Shown here: one piece after another, positions 41,378 through 50,772 of the stretch
Layout of the letters: every line of letters starts with the position of its first letter
Position numbering within the stretch: the first letter of the stretch is position 1
Origin: Nocardia goodfellowii
GTDB lineage: Bacteria; Actinomycetota; Actinomycetes; Mycobacteriales; Mycobacteriaceae
Length of the DNA stretch: 64,000 nt
Direction: 5' to 3'
Assembly: GCF_017875645.1 (NCBI RefSeq)
Contig: NZ_JAGGMR010000001.1
Location: 5,518,001-5,582,000 of the forward strand
The notes under the pieces: model-generated
Told to the model about the DNA's origin: nothing
The model's database searches: none
The model's input: the letters and a program-made list of their open reading frames with translations, nothing else
Position numbers and translations under genes: made by a program

Positions 41378-42610
41378 TTACACCACGGTGAGCGGCAACG
41401 GGATACCGCGGTCGGTGAAGGTGAAGGCGGCACCCTTGCTGAAACGGGTGATCGCCACCTCCGTAGCTTCCCGGAAAGGCTCTGCCGCGAAGGCGATTTC
41501 GGCACTCCAGCCGAACTCGTCGGCGTCCACGGCACGGATGTAGGAGTGCGGATTCACCCCGCGCGCCATCGCCTCCAGCGGCGCGAGGTGGCCGGCGTCG
41601 AGCAGGGCGGGCCAGACACCGTCGGATTGCGCGCCGCTTCTGCGCGGCAGGCGGATACGCACCGAATCCGCGGTCTCGGTGATGCTGATGCCGGTGTAGG
41701 ACAGCGGATTCCAGGCCGGGTGCAATCGCAGCACCGTCGTCAGGGCCGCGGTGTCGTCGCCGAGTTCGAGGGCCGCGCGCAATCGTTCGGAGGTGATTCC
41801 GGCGATACCGGTGAACTGCTTGCGGCCGATCTCGGTGGCTCGATCGGTGCGGGCACGGACCGCGACGAGGAAACCGAGCGTCAGCAGGTGATGTTGCAGA
41901 CAGACCTCGTCGGCGAGGCGGATCAGCGCCGACCTGGAGAAGTCCTCGAAGCGCAGGTCGCTCAGCAGCGGACCCGCGTAGTCGGACATGCCCGCGTCTC
42001 CCGGGTCGATATCAGGCAACTCCAATTGCGCCGCAACACTATTCGCCAGCAGGTCCGAGTTCGGCGGAATCGGCGGCGGCTCATGGGCCGGATCGATGGT
42101 GACCTTCCAGGCACACATCGGATGCCGATCGGCGGGCGTCCGCGGCGGGCGATGGATGGGCCGGACCTGCGCGTGCGGATTGGTGGCCAGGGCGGTCGCG
42201 TCGAAGGTAGGGTCCTCCATGTCGTGACACATCGCGACCACGAACTCCGGCCCCATCGGCTCCACATCCAGCAGCGCGCCGCAGTGATCGAGCCAGAACT
42301 CACCGTGATCGTGATCATCGACCCGATATCGGAAATCCATGAACTGCGGTGGCGCGCCGATATCGAGTTGCAGGCCCTTGAAGATCGTGTCGACGCCGTC
42401 GCCTTCGATGCCGAGGGCGCGGCGCATCCGGCGGGTGTAGACGGGGCTGGCCACCTGCCATTCCTCGATGGCGACCGCGGTCATGCCGGGCCGGCCGAAC
42501 GCGGCGATGCAGTGCGCCATGCCCGAGCGGTCGATGAGGTGCCCGCACAGCAGCAGTTCGGGCACCAGCCGGGCGAGCGTGGCCCGGTCGAGCTGGTCGA
42601 AAGTACTCAC
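41378..42610 (-). CDS. Conserved protein of unknown function in the sterol-type cluster
   Basis: A 410-residue soluble protein starting at GTG, overlapping the previous stop by four bases. No domain recognised. Notable conserved-looking segments are LDHCGALLDVEPMGPEFVVAMCHDMEDPTFDATA near 140-175 (clustered His, Cys, Asp and Glu that could bind metal) and a second part beginning near 225 (LRFEDFSRSALIRLADEVCLQHHLLTL). It is long and well ordered, without membrane segments. Its position between an NTF2-like protein and the acyl-CoA ligase implies a role in the same pathway. An unlabelled enzyme or substrate-binding protein is possible. Confidence 0.7.
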   Translation of the reverse strand: MSTFDQLDRATLARLVPELLLCGHLIDRSGMAHCIAAFGRPGMTAVAIEEWQVASPVYTRRMRRALGIEGDGVDTIFKGLQLDIGAPPQFMDFRYRVDDHDHGEFWLDHCGALLDVEPMGPEFVVAMCHDMEDPTFDATALATNPHAQVRPIHRPPRTPADRHPMCAWKVTIDPAHEPPPIPPNSDLLANSVAAQLELPDIDPGDAGMSDYAGPLLSDLRFEDFSRSALIRLADEVCLQHHLLTLGFLVAVRARTDRATEIGRKQFTGIAGITSERLRAALELGDDTAALTTVLRLHPAWNPLSYTGISITETADSVRIRLPRRSGAQSDGVWPALLDAGHLAPLEAMARGVNPHSYIRAVDADEFGWSAEIAFAAEPFREATEVAITRFSKGAAFTFTDRGIPLPLTVV

Positions 42611-43154
42611 CACAGCGACGCCGGTGCTTCGCCGACCCGGTACCAGCCCGGCAGCGGGCCGGACATCGAGCGCTGGATGCGTTTCTGCATCCCGTCGGAC
42701 AGGGCGTTGTTCTGGATCATCTCCATGAACATGGCCGAGACGTTGCCGAAGTCGAAGAAGTCACGCTGCCAGGACCATTGGAAGTCTCCGGCGTAGCGGA
42801 ACCAACTGCCGCCGATGCCCTGCGGGGAGTAGTGCGAACCATCCGCGCGGGTGCGCTCGCTGATCTGCTTCCAGAGGCCGATCACGCTGCCGCTGCGTTC
42901 GTCGACGACGAACTCCTGATACGGATAGGTCCAGCCCTCCAGCCCCTGCATTTCCTGGCCCAGCGCCAGCTCGCGGATCTCTTCCCGGCCGACCGCCATG
43001 AATTCCTGGGTCGGTCCGTAGTTCCAGCCGTAGGTCGCGTCGATGGTGTACATCTCGGCGAGCGGTTTCCAGTCGCCCTTCTCTTCGCAGTGCTGGTTCT
43101 CCACCACCCAGCGGCGCACCATCTCGTCGAGTTCGGTGCGGGTGTATCCGGTCA

Positions 43155-43155
<1 letters not shown>
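42607..43155 (-). CDS. NTF2/SnoaL-like protein of the P450 operon
   Basis: A 182-residue NTF2-fold protein (MTGYTRTELDEMVRRWVVEN, then EMYTIDATYGWNYGPTQEFM and FVVDERSGSVIGLWKQIS). It is longer than most SnoaL proteins because of a C-terminal helical extension ending PGWYRVGEAPASLW. NTF2-like and ketosteroid-isomerase-like proteins occur at the corresponding position in the M. tuberculosis cyp51 locus (Rv0760c, Rv0762c). The ATG overlaps the ferredoxin stop by one base. It could be an isomerase, dehydratase or substrate carrier in the pathway. Confidence 0.8.
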
Positions 43156-43370
<215 letters not shown>

Positions 43371-44153
43371 CTAATCCTGTTTGCGCAGCGGCGCTTCCGG
43401 CTGCACCTCGACGAGCACCAGGTGCGCACCGCGCGGCGCGCTCACCACGGCCAGCACCGCGGCGGCCAGATCCTCGGCGCGCAGCATGTAGGGGTGGCGG
43501 GCGAAACCCCAGTCCTTCCAGGCCTGCAGCATCGGGCCGACTACCTCGGGGGTCGAGTTCATGCCCATGCCGGTCAGCGTGGGGCCGGGGCGCACCAGGG
43601 AGGCGCGAACGCCGGTGCCCTCCAGTTCCATCCGCAGTTGCAGTGCCATCGCCTCGAGCCCGGCCTTCGCGGCGCTGTAGGCGCCGGTCTGCGGCCGCGG
43701 CTCGGGCGCGCAGTCGGAGCTGATGAGCACGAAATCGCCGCGCTGCCTTGCGATCATGCCCGGCAGGACCTGGTTCGCGAGGCGGTGCGCGCCGCCCAGG
43801 TGCACGCCGATCTGGTGCATGAACCGTTCCGGGTCCATCTCGTGGACGGGCCCGAACTCGATATCACCGGCACCGGACACCAGAATCTCGGTCGGCCCGA
43901 GTTCGCGCTCGGCGGCGCTGACGAACTCCGCCACCGACGCGGCGTCGGTGACGTCGAGCCGGTGCGCGAAAGCTGTTCCGCCGTCGGCCGTGATCTTCGC
44001 CGCGAGTTCCTCGCATTTGTCTGCCCGGCGGGCGCCCAGCGCGACCGGATGGCCGAGACCGGCCAGCGCGATCGCGGTGGCGGCCCCGATACCGGAGGAG
44101 GCTCCGGCGACCAGGGCGGGCCTGCGGTCGGGATTGGGTTCGAAACGGGGCAT
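43371..44153 (-). CDS. Short-chain dehydrogenase/reductase of the cyp123 operon
   Basis: A 260-residue classical SDR: AGASSGIGAATAIALA with the NAD(P)-binding glycines, LVSGAGD, a serine in FVLISSDCA, and the YSAAK catalytic pair. It starts directly after the cyp123 stop, with no gap, and corresponds to Rv0765c in M. tuberculosis. It probably oxidises or reduces an alcohol/ketone of the P450 product, with NADP(H) suggested by the ARRAD turn after strand 2. Confidence 0.9.
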   Translation of the reverse strand: MPRFEPNPDRRPALVAGASSGIGAATAIALAGLGHPVALGARRADKCEELAAKITADGGTAFAHRLDVTDAASVAEFVSAAERELGPTEILVSGAGDIEFGPVHEMDPERFMHQIGVHLGGAHRLANQVLPGMIARQRGDFVLISSDCAPEPRPQTGAYSAAKAGLEAMALQLRMELEGTGVRASLVRPGPTLTGMGMNSTPEVVGPMLQAWKDWGFARHPYMLRAEDLAAAVLAVVSAPRGAHLVLVEVQPEAPLRKQD

Positions 44154-45359
44154 TTACCGGACCTCCACGGTGATGGGGAGTTTCGCGAAACCGCGGACAT
44201 TGCTGGAGTGCACGCGTTCGATCCCGGCGTCCTCGACGTCGTAGCCGCGGACCCGGGCGGCGAATTCGCGCAGTGCGACATTGGTTTCCAGCCGGGCCAG
44301 GTGCGCGCCGAGGCAGAAGTGCACGCCCGCACCGAAACTGGCGAGCGCGGCTTTGTCGGGGCGTTCGATCCGGAAGTCGTCGCCGTCGGCGAAAACCTCG
44401 GGATCACGGTTGGCCGAGCCGATCAACAACAGCACCTTGGCGCCGGCGGGGATGGTGCCGTACGGATAGTCGATGTCGGTGGTGGCGGTCCTGGCCAGGA
44501 TCTGGCTCGAGGTGTCGTAGCGCAACGTTTCCTCGACCCAGTCCGAGACCAGGTGATCGTCGGCGGCGACCTTGGCGTACTCCCCGGGGTTCTTCGCGCC
44601 CCAATACAGGGCGTTGCCGAGCAGTTTGGTGGTGGTCTCGTTACCCGCGACGACCATCAAGAACATGAAGCCGATGATTTCCTCCTCGGTGAGCCGGTCG
44701 CCGTCGGTTTCGACGTTGAGCAGGGCGGAGGTGAGGTCGTCGGCGGGAGTGCGGCGGCGTTCGGCGACCATGTCGGCGTAGTAGCCGATGAGGGTCATGG
44801 AGGCCTGCGCGGCGGCCATCGGGATGTCGAGGACGCCGTCTTCGCGATGCACGACCAGGTCGGCGAGCCTGCGGATCTCGGCGCGATCGGCGGCCGGGAC
44901 ACCCATCAGCTCCGAGATCACGTCCATGGGGAGTTTGCCCGCGACCTCGTCGATCCAGTCGAAACCGCCGCGCGCCAGAGCCGGCTCCAAGTAGGACAGC
45001 GTGAGCTCGCGGATGCGGTCCTCCATCTCGGCGACCCGCTTGGGGGTGAAGCCTTTGAAGACCAGGCGGCGCAGACGCAGGTGCCGGGGGTCGTCCATCG
45101 CCAGGAACGACATCACCCGGTGCGCGTGCGGGCCGTAGGCGGCGGGATCCAGGGAGACGCCGTTGGCACTCGACAGCCGGGCGGCGTCGCGGAAACCGTT
45201 GGTGACATCCACATGCCGCGACAGCGCCCAGAATCCGAGTTCCGCGTTGTGATACAGCGGGGCTTCGGCACGCAGGCGCTGATATGTCGGGTACGGATCC
45301 TCGTGGAAGCGATAGTCGTACGGGTCGAAGATCAGCGGCTCCACTGACGCGGCAGTCAT
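44154..45359 (-). CDS. cyp123: Cytochrome P450 CYP123
   Basis: A 401-residue P450 that parallels M. tuberculosis CYP123: FDPYDYRFHEDPYPTYQRL, LDPAAYGPHAHRVMSFLAMD, LVFKGFTPKRVAEME, LPMDVISELMGVP, the I-helix VVAGNETTTKLL, WVEETLRYDTSSQI (ExxR) and haem loop FGAGVHFCLGAHLARLE. The physiological substrate of CYP123 is unknown. It heads the eight-gene leftward operon and is divergent from the aldehyde-dehydrogenase operon. The ATG at 45359 follows GGAGGGGTGTGCGTG. Confidence 0.9.
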   Translation of the reverse strand: MTAASVEPLIFDPYDYRFHEDPYPTYQRLRAEAPLYHNAELGFWALSRHVDVTNGFRDAARLSSANGVSLDPAAYGPHAHRVMSFLAMDDPRHLRLRRLVFKGFTPKRVAEMEDRIRELTLSYLEPALARGGFDWIDEVAGKLPMDVISELMGVPAADRAEIRRLADLVVHREDGVLDIPMAAAQASMTLIGYYADMVAERRRTPADDLTSALLNVETDGDRLTEEEIIGFMFLMVVAGNETTTKLLGNALYWGAKNPGEYAKVAADDHLVSDWVEETLRYDTSSQILARTATTDIDYPYGTIPAGAKVLLLIGSANRDPEVFADGDDFRIERPDKAALASFGAGVHFCLGAHLARLETNVALREFAARVRGYDVEDAGIERVHSSNVRGFAKLPITVEVR

Positions 45360-45431
45360 CACGCACACCCCTCCTGCGAGAACACGTTCTCGCTCATCGA
45401 CAGGCCCTGAACGCCAGTGGGAGACACATAG

Positions 45432-45449
45432 CTGGACATGTGTCTGGAC
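45432..45449 (-). promoter_or_regulatory. TetR-type operator upstream of cyp123
   Basis: CTGGACATGTGTCTGGAC, read leftward GTCCAGACACATGTCCAG, has the GACA-NN-TGTC core at 45435-45444. It is the best-matching site to the one over the tetR start (50757-50772), which shares CAGACACATGTCC exactly. It lies 73 bp before the cyp123 start. Confidence 0.7.
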
Positions 45450-45595
45450 GGTACCAGCGACCCCGGGCTTCGACAACGATTCCCTGGGAATAGCCGAAGA
45501 TTCGGCGCAGACCGGAACGCTCGAACGGAATCGGCCAACCCCGTTGGCGCACACCACCACCCGCCCCGGCCGCGCGAACTGCCTGTAACTCGTTC

Positions 45596-45646
45596 TTGCA
45601 TCGTTTCCGCAGTCCGGACTATATTCCGTACACGTGTCCAGACAGG
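45596..45646 (+). promoter_or_regulatory. Promoter and TetR-type operator of the rightward operon
   Basis: TTGCAT (45596-45601), an 18-base spacer and TATATT (45620-45625) form a good sigma-70-type promoter. The operator CGTACACGTGTCCAGACAGG (45627-45646) follows at once, covering the expected transcription start, so a bound repressor would block it. A perfect 10-base palindrome AGTCCGGACT (45611-45620) lies in the spacer. Confidence 0.7.
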
Positions 45647-45658
45647 ATCGGAGTTTGC

Positions 45659-47131
45659 ATGAGCAGCCTTCTGCCCGCCGATAGTGCGCCAATGCTGGTC
45701 GGCGGCAAGCTGATCGACGGGGGTAACGGCGTCTTCGCCACGATCAACCCCGCCACCGAGGAGGTGCTCGGCCAGGCCGCCGACGCGAACACCGCCGACC
45801 TCGATACCGCGATCACCGCCGCGCGCACCGCGTTCGACGACACCGACTGGTCTCGCGATCACGCCTTCCGCGCGCACTGCCTACGCCAGCTGCGCACCGC
45901 ACTGGAGGCGAATATCGAGGAGCTGCGGGCGATTACGGTCGCGGAGGCGGGCGCACCGCTGATGTTCACCCGCGGTCCACAGCTGGAGGGGCCGATCGCG
46001 GATTTGGAGTATGCGGCCGGACTCGCCGAAACCTACCCATGGGAAACCGATCTCGGCACTGCCGCACCGATGGGCATCACGAGCCACCGGGTCGTGCGCC
46101 GGGAGGCTGTCGGCGTGGTCGGCGCGATCACGCCGTGGAACTTCCCGCACCAGATCAACTTCGCCAAGCTCGGTCCCGCGCTCGCCGCCGGGAACACGCT
46201 GGTGCTCAAGCCCGCTCCGGATACGCCCTGGTGCGCGGCCGCGGTCGGCGTCGTCATCGCCGAGCACACCGATATCCCGGCCGGGGTGGTGAACATCGTG
46301 ACCTCGGCCAACCATGCGCTGGGGTCGATCCTCACCGAGGATCCGCGGGTCGACATGATCAGCTTCACCGGTTCGACCCAGACCGGCCGAGCGGTGATGC
46401 GGGGCGCGGCGGCGAACCTGAAGAAGGCGTTCCTCGAACTCGGCGGCAAGTCGGCGGCCATCGTCCTGGATGACGCGAATCTCGCTGCCGCCGTGGGTGT
46501 TACCGCGTTCTCGGTCAGCGTGCACGCCGGCCAGGGGTGCGCGCTGAGCACCCGCCTGCTGGTACCACGCGCCGCCTACGACGAGGCAATCGAAGTCGCG
46601 GCCACGACGTTGCGCGGCATCAAGCCCGGCGACCCGAACTCCCCCGGCACCGTGTGCGGGCCGCTCATTTCCGAGCGTCAGCGCACCCGGGTGGAACGGT
46701 ACCTGGAGATCGCACGGACCGAAGGCGGCCGGATCGTGGTGGGCGGCGGCCGGCCCGCCGGACAGGACCGGGGCTACTTCATCGAGCCGACCCTCATCGC
46801 CGACGTCCCGAACAGCGCGACCGTCGCGCGGGAGGAGATCTTCGGGCCGGTGCTGGTGATCATCCCGCACGACGGCGACGACGACGCCATCCGCATCGCC
46901 AACGATTCCCCGTACGGGCTCTCCGGCTCGGTGTGGGGCACCGATCCCGCTCGCCTCCGGCATGTCACCGACCGGGTCCGTACCGGAACGCTCAGCGTCA
47001 ACGGCGGTATCTGGTACTCCGCCGACGCACCCTTCGGCGGCTACAAACAGTCCGGCATCGGCCGGGAAATGGGTGTCGCCGGGTTCGAGGAGTACCTGGA
47101 AACCAAGCTGATCTCGACCGCCGCGGGGTGA
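45659..47131 (+). CDS. Aldehyde dehydrogenase (AldA/Rv0768-like)
   Basis: A 490-residue aldehyde dehydrogenase: PWNFPHQINFAKLGPALAAG and KPAPDTP for NAD binding, FTGSTQTGR, FLELGGKSAAIV with the base glutamate, HAGQGCALSTRLLV with the catalytic cysteine, EEIFGPVL and FGGYKQSGIGREMG near the end. Position and neighbours correspond to Rv0768 (aldA) in M. tuberculosis, divergent from cyp123. The ATG at 45659 follows a GGAG. It is first in the six-gene rightward operon. Confidence 0.9.
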   Translation: MSSLLPADSAPMLVGGKLIDGGNGVFATINPATEEVLGQAADANTADLDTAITAARTAFDDTDWSRDHAFRAHCLRQLRTALEANIEELRAITVAEAGAPLMFTRGPQLEGPIADLEYAAGLAETYPWETDLGTAAPMGITSHRVVRREAVGVVGAITPWNFPHQINFAKLGPALAAGNTLVLKPAPDTPWCAAAVGVVIAEHTDIPAGVVNIVTSANHALGSILTEDPRVDMISFTGSTQTGRAVMRGAAANLKKAFLELGGKSAAIVLDDANLAAAVGVTAFSVSVHAGQGCALSTRLLVPRAAYDEAIEVAATTLRGIKPGDPNSPGTVCGPLISERQRTRVERYLEIARTEGGRIVVGGGRPAGQDRGYFIEPTLIADVPNSATVAREEIFGPVLVIIPHDGDDDAIRIANDSPYGLSGSVWGTDPARLRHVTDRVRTGTLSVNGGIWYSADAPFGGYKQSGIGREMGVAGFEEYLETKLISTAAG

Positions 47132-47183
47132 GCTCAGCGCCCAGCGAACACCGCCGACAGACCTAGATAGAGGAGCACACCCC

Positions 47184-47933
47184 ATGGCCCGATTCACCGG
47201 AAAGTCCGCCATCGTCACCGGCGCCGCGCAGGGTATCGGCGCGGCCTACGCCGCCGCACTCGCCGCCGAGGGCGCGAAAGTCGTTGTCGCCGACTTGAAT
47301 ACCGAGCGCGGGCAGGCGACGGCGGAGAAGATCACCGCGGACGGTGGAACCGCGGTGTTCGCGCGCTGCGACGTCGCCGATCCGGATTCCGCCAAGGAGC
47401 TGGCCGAATTCACCGTCGCGGAATTCGGCGGCATCGACCATCTGGTCAACAACGCCGCCATCTACGGCGACATGAAACTCAACCTGCTGTTGACCGTGCC
47501 GTGGGACTACTACAAGAAGTTCATGTCGGTGAACATGGACGGCGCGCTCAACGTGACCCGCGCCGTATGGCCGCACATGCGCAGGAAGGGCGGGTCGATC
47601 GTCAACCAGTCCTCCACGGCCGCCTGGACTTATTCGAGTTTCTACGGGCTGGCCAAGGTCGGCGTGAATGGGTTGACCCAGCAGCTGGCCTTCGAACTCG
47701 GCGGCAACAACATCCGGATCAACGCCATCGCGCCCGGGCCGATCGACACCGAAGCGACCAAGGCCGTCACGCCGGAGCAGATCGTGACCGACATGGTGAA
47801 CCGGCTGCCGCTCAAGCGGATGGGCACGCCGCAGGATCTCGTCGGCGCCTGCCTGTACCTGCTCTCCGACGACGCGAGCTGGGTGACCGGTCAAATCTTC
47901 AATATCGACGGCGGACAGGTGTTCCGGGCATGA
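47184..47933 (+). CDS. Short-chain dehydrogenase/reductase (Rv0769-like)
   Basis: A 249-residue classical SDR: VTGAAQGIGAAYAAAL, aspartate in VVVADLN at the end of strand 2 (NAD preference), LVNNAAIYGD, the serine in IVNQSSTAA, and YGLAKVG with the YxxxK pair; the C-terminal FNIDGGQVFRA is typical. It follows the aldehyde dehydrogenase by 52 bp with its own GGAG site and overlaps the next start by four bases (ATGA). Confidence 0.9.
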   Translation: MARFTGKSAIVTGAAQGIGAAYAAALAAEGAKVVVADLNTERGQATAEKITADGGTAVFARCDVADPDSAKELAEFTVAEFGGIDHLVNNAAIYGDMKLNLLLTVPWDYYKKFMSVNMDGALNVTRAVWPHMRRKGGSIVNQSSTAAWTYSSFYGLAKVGVNGLTQQLAFELGGNNIRINAIAPGPIDTEATKAVTPEQIVTDMVNRLPLKRMGTPQDLVGACLYLLSDDASWVTGQIFNIDGGQVFRA

Positions 47934-48808
47934 CGGATCGGGTCGGGTTCATCGGGCTGGGCAATATGGGCGCCCCCATGGCCGAACGCCTGCTGGCGTG
48001 GCAGGGCGGGCTGACAGTCAGCGACATGCGGGCCGACGCGATGCGGCCGTACGCCGATTCCGGTGCGGCTACGGCGTTGTCCGCCGCGCAGCTCGCCGAG
48101 CAGTGCCAGGTCATCTCGATCGCCGTAGTGAACGACGAGCAGGTGCGATCGGTACTGAGCGGCCCCGACGGTGTCCTGGAGACCGCGAAACCCGGCACCG
48201 TCGTCGCCGTGCACTCCACCATCAGCGACCGCACCGCCGAAGAACTCGCCACCGAATGCGCCGCCCACAGCGTCGAATTCGTGGACGCGCCGATCAGCGG
48301 CGGCGCGGCGGGGGCGGCGAGCGGCCGGCTCGCGGTCATGGTCGGCGGTAGCGAGGCCGCCTTCCAGCGCGTCCGCGCGCCGTTCGGCACCTTCGCGGAC
48401 CTGATCGTGCACGCCGGGCCGGTGGGTGCGGGCACCCGGATGAAGCTGGCGCGCAATCTGCTGCATTTCATCGCGTTCACCGCGACCACCGAGGCGCAGC
48501 GCCTCGCCGAGGCCTCGGGTCTGAACATCACCGAGCTCGGCAAGGTGGTGCGCCACTCCGACGCCGTCACCGGCGGACCTGGGGCGATCATGTTGCGCGA
48601 CAGCACCGCATCCATCGAGCCGGGCGACTTCTGGCTGCCGATTCTGCGGCACGTCCGCGACCTCGGCGAGAAGGATCTCGCGCTCGCCCTGGACTTGGCC
48701 GGCCGCCTCGACGTGCCCCTCCCGCTGGCCGAGCTCGCGCTCGAACACCTCGGTCCCGGCCTGGGCGTCGGGCAAGGCCCCGCCGTCGCGGAACGGCGCA
48801 CACCGTGA
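47930..48808 (+). CDS. 3-hydroxyisobutyrate dehydrogenase-like NAD(P)-binding protein (Rv0770-like)
   Basis: A 292-residue beta-hydroxyacid dehydrogenase: N-terminal Rossmann motif GFIGLGNMGAPMAERLL (6-22), the FVDAPISGGAAGAASG substrate loop, and GTRMKLARNLL, in which the lysine occupies the family's catalytic position. The C-terminal domain is all helical. It would oxidise a beta-hydroxy acid or reduce an aldehyde/imine; the reaction is unknown. It is translationally coupled to the SDR before it. Confidence 0.85.
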   Translation: MTDRVGFIGLGNMGAPMAERLLAWQGGLTVSDMRADAMRPYADSGAATALSAAQLAEQCQVISIAVVNDEQVRSVLSGPDGVLETAKPGTVVAVHSTISDRTAEELATECAAHSVEFVDAPISGGAAGAASGRLAVMVGGSEAAFQRVRAPFGTFADLIVHAGPVGAGTRMKLARNLLHFIAFTATTEAQRLAEASGLNITELGKVVRHSDAVTGGPGAIMLRDSTASIEPGDFWLPILRHVRDLGEKDLALALDLAGRLDVPLPLAELALEHLGPGLGVGQGPAVAERRTP

Positions 48809-48835
48809 ACCCACAGCTTCGAAAGGCGAATTGCC

Positions 48836-49249
48836 ATGAGTGAGAACACCAACGGCTCCGCGGACGAACGCCGCCGCCGCGGGCTGGAGAAGATGGCCGA
48901 GGTCTACGGCACCGAATTCCAGAACTATCCCGGCGACCACTTCGCGATGACCGCCGACCATCTCTTCGCCGATGTCTGGTCGCGCGAAGGCCTCAGCATC
49001 CGCGACCGGCGTCTGCTGCTGCTCGGCGCGTTGACCGCGCAGAACCTCATGGACACCGCGGGCATCCAGATCGGCGCGGCCCTGCGCAACAAGGAACTGA
49101 CCGAAGCCGAACTGCACGAGATCGCTTTGTTCCTCTGTCACTATGTGGGCTGGCCCAGCGGCACCAAACTCGACATTCTGGTGGGAACCATTGTGGCCCA
49201 GCAGAAGAAGGCCGCACGCAAAGAGCAGTCCGAGAGCACCGAGAAGTAA
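48836..49249 (+). CDS. Carboxymuconolactone decarboxylase-like (AhpD-fold) protein (Rv0771-like)
   Basis: A 137-residue CMD-family protein. The core helix region is GLSIRDRRLLLLGALTAQNL, with LHEIALFLCHYVGWPSGTKL following; the CxxC of AhpD-type peroxidases is absent, as only one cysteine precedes the His-Tyr pair, so a decarboxylase- or lactonase-like function is more likely than peroxidase. It lies 27 bp after the previous gene with GAAAGG upstream. Family position matches Rv0771 in M. tuberculosis. Confidence 0.8.
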   Translation: MSENTNGSADERRRRGLEKMAEVYGTEFQNYPGDHFAMTADHLFADVWSREGLSIRDRRLLLLGALTAQNLMDTAGIQIGAALRNKELTEAELHEIALFLCHYVGWPSGTKLDILVGTIVAQQKKAARKEQSESTEK

Positions 49250-49262
49250 GGATCCACCGACC

Positions 49263-50753
49263 ATGGCCGACGCCACCATTCGTCCCCTGCCCGCCGCGGA
49301 CATCACCGACTGGGACCTGCGCGCCGACGTGGTGATCGCCGGCTACGGCATCGCCGGGGTCTGCGCCGCCATCGAAGCGGCCCGCGCCGGCGCCGAGGTG
49401 CTGATCCTGGAGCGCACCGGCGGCTGGGGCGGCGCGGCCGCGATGGCGGGCGGATTCATCTACCTGGGCGGCGGCACTCCGCTGCAGCAGGCGCTCGGTT
49501 TCGAGGACACTCCCGAGAACATGGAGAAGTTCCTGCTCGCGGCGATCGGCGCGGGCGCGGACCGAGCCAAGATCGCGGACTACTGCCGGGGCAGCGTCGA
49601 GCACTACAACTGGCTGGTGGCCGCGGGAGTGCCGTTCCGCGAAGCGTTCTGGGGTCAGCCGGGCTGGGAGCCGCCGCACGACGAGGGCCTGATGTACTCC
49701 GGCGGCGAGAACGCGGCACCGTTCAACACGATCGCGAAACCCGCTCCCCGCGGACATGTTCCGCAGTACGGCGAGAAGAAGATCGGACAGCGCAGCGGCG
49801 GATACATGCTGATGAAGCCGCTCGCCGAGACCGCCGAATCGCTCGGCGTCCGAGCCGAATACGACACCCGGATCCGGCGGCTCATCGTCGACCAGACCGG
49901 ACGCGTGGCCGGCGTGCTGGCCACCCAGTTCGGCAAAGAGGTCACCATCCGCGCCGAACGCGGCGTGGTGCTGGCCACCGGCAGCTTCGCCTACCAGCAG
50001 CAGATGATCGAGGATTACGCGCCGCGGCTGATCGGACGGCCCGCCGCCGCCATCGAAGAGCACGACGGAATCGGCATCCGGCTGGCTCAAGCGCTCGGCG
50101 CGGATCTGGCGCACATGGACGCCACCGAGGTCGCCTTCTTCGGCGACCCGCAACTACTGGCGCGCGGCATCCTCGTCAACGGGCGCGGGCAGCGGTACGT
50201 GCCCGAGGACACCTACGGTGGGCGCATCGGTCAGCTCACGCTGATGCAGCAGGACAACCAGGCCTATCTCGTCATCGACGAAACCGCCTACGAAGAGGCG
50301 CTGGCCACCGAAACCGCGACTCCGTTCTTCCGGCAGCCACCGAAATGGGCGGCCGAGACCGTCGCGGAACTCGAGGCCGATATGGGGTTGCCGGAGTTGT
50401 CGTTGCAGTCCACCGTCGACTGCTACAACCTGCACGCCGCCAAGGGATCCGATCCACTGCTCGGCAAGAAGCCGGAATGGGTTCGTCCGCTGACCGGTTC
50501 GCTCGCCGCGTTCGACATGCGCGGATTCACCGCCGGTTTCACCCTCGGCGGACTGCGCACCGACCTCGAGTCGCGGGTCCTGCACGTCTCCGGCGACCCG
50601 ATACCGGGCCTGTTCGCCGCGGGCCGGTGCACCTCCGGCATCGCCACCGGCGGCTACGTCAGCGGCGCCTCGCTCGGCGACGGCAGTTTCTACGGACGGC
50701 GAGCGGGCGTCGCCGCCGCCGGCAGTGTCCTTACCCAGCACGCGACCGAGTAG
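49263..50753 (+). CDS. FAD-dependent dehydrogenase of the fumarate reductase/3-ketosteroid dehydrogenase superfamily
   Basis: A 496-residue FAD_binding_2 protein: ADVVIAGYGIAGVCAAIEAA (about 19-38) binds FAD, LERTGGWGGAAAMAGGFIYLGGGT follows in the usual place, VVLATGSFAY precedes the substrate domain, and the C-terminal GLFAAGRCTSGIATGGYVSGASLGDGSF completes the FAD site. The superfamily includes 3-ketosteroid delta1-dehydrogenase and fumarate reductase. Given its surroundings, dehydrogenation of a steroid- or terpenoid-like ring is plausible but unproven. It starts 13 bp after the CMD-like gene. Confidence 0.8.
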   Translation: MADATIRPLPAADITDWDLRADVVIAGYGIAGVCAAIEAARAGAEVLILERTGGWGGAAAMAGGFIYLGGGTPLQQALGFEDTPENMEKFLLAAIGAGADRAKIADYCRGSVEHYNWLVAAGVPFREAFWGQPGWEPPHDEGLMYSGGENAAPFNTIAKPAPRGHVPQYGEKKIGQRSGGYMLMKPLAETAESLGVRAEYDTRIRRLIVDQTGRVAGVLATQFGKEVTIRAERGVVLATGSFAYQQQMIEDYAPRLIGRPAAAIEEHDGIGIRLAQALGADLAHMDATEVAFFGDPQLLARGILVNGRGQRYVPEDTYGGRIGQLTLMQQDNQAYLVIDETAYEEALATETATPFFRQPPKWAAETVAELEADMGLPELSLQSTVDCYNLHAAKGSDPLLGKKPEWVRPLTGSLAAFDMRGFTAGFTLGGLRTDLESRVLHVSGDPIPGLFAAGRCTSGIATGGYVSGASLGDGSFYGRRAGVAAAGSVLTQHATE

Positions 50754-50756
50754 GAT

Positions 50757-50772
50757 TCAGACACATGTCCGA
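50757..50772 (+). promoter_or_regulatory. TetR-type operator overlapping the tetR start codon
   Basis: TTCAGACACATGTCCG contains the GACA-NN-TGTC core (50760-50769) and shares CAGACACATGTCC with the site upstream of cyp123. It starts 4 bp after the preceding stop and covers the tetR ATG (50765-50767), so bound repressor could block its own synthesis or a read-through transcript. Confidence 0.6.

Noticed and set aside
47891..49306. Long leftward open frame opposite the beta-hydroxyacid dehydrogenase and CMD genes
   Set aside because: Antisense to strongly supported genes; composition and lack of motifs are those of a mirror frame.
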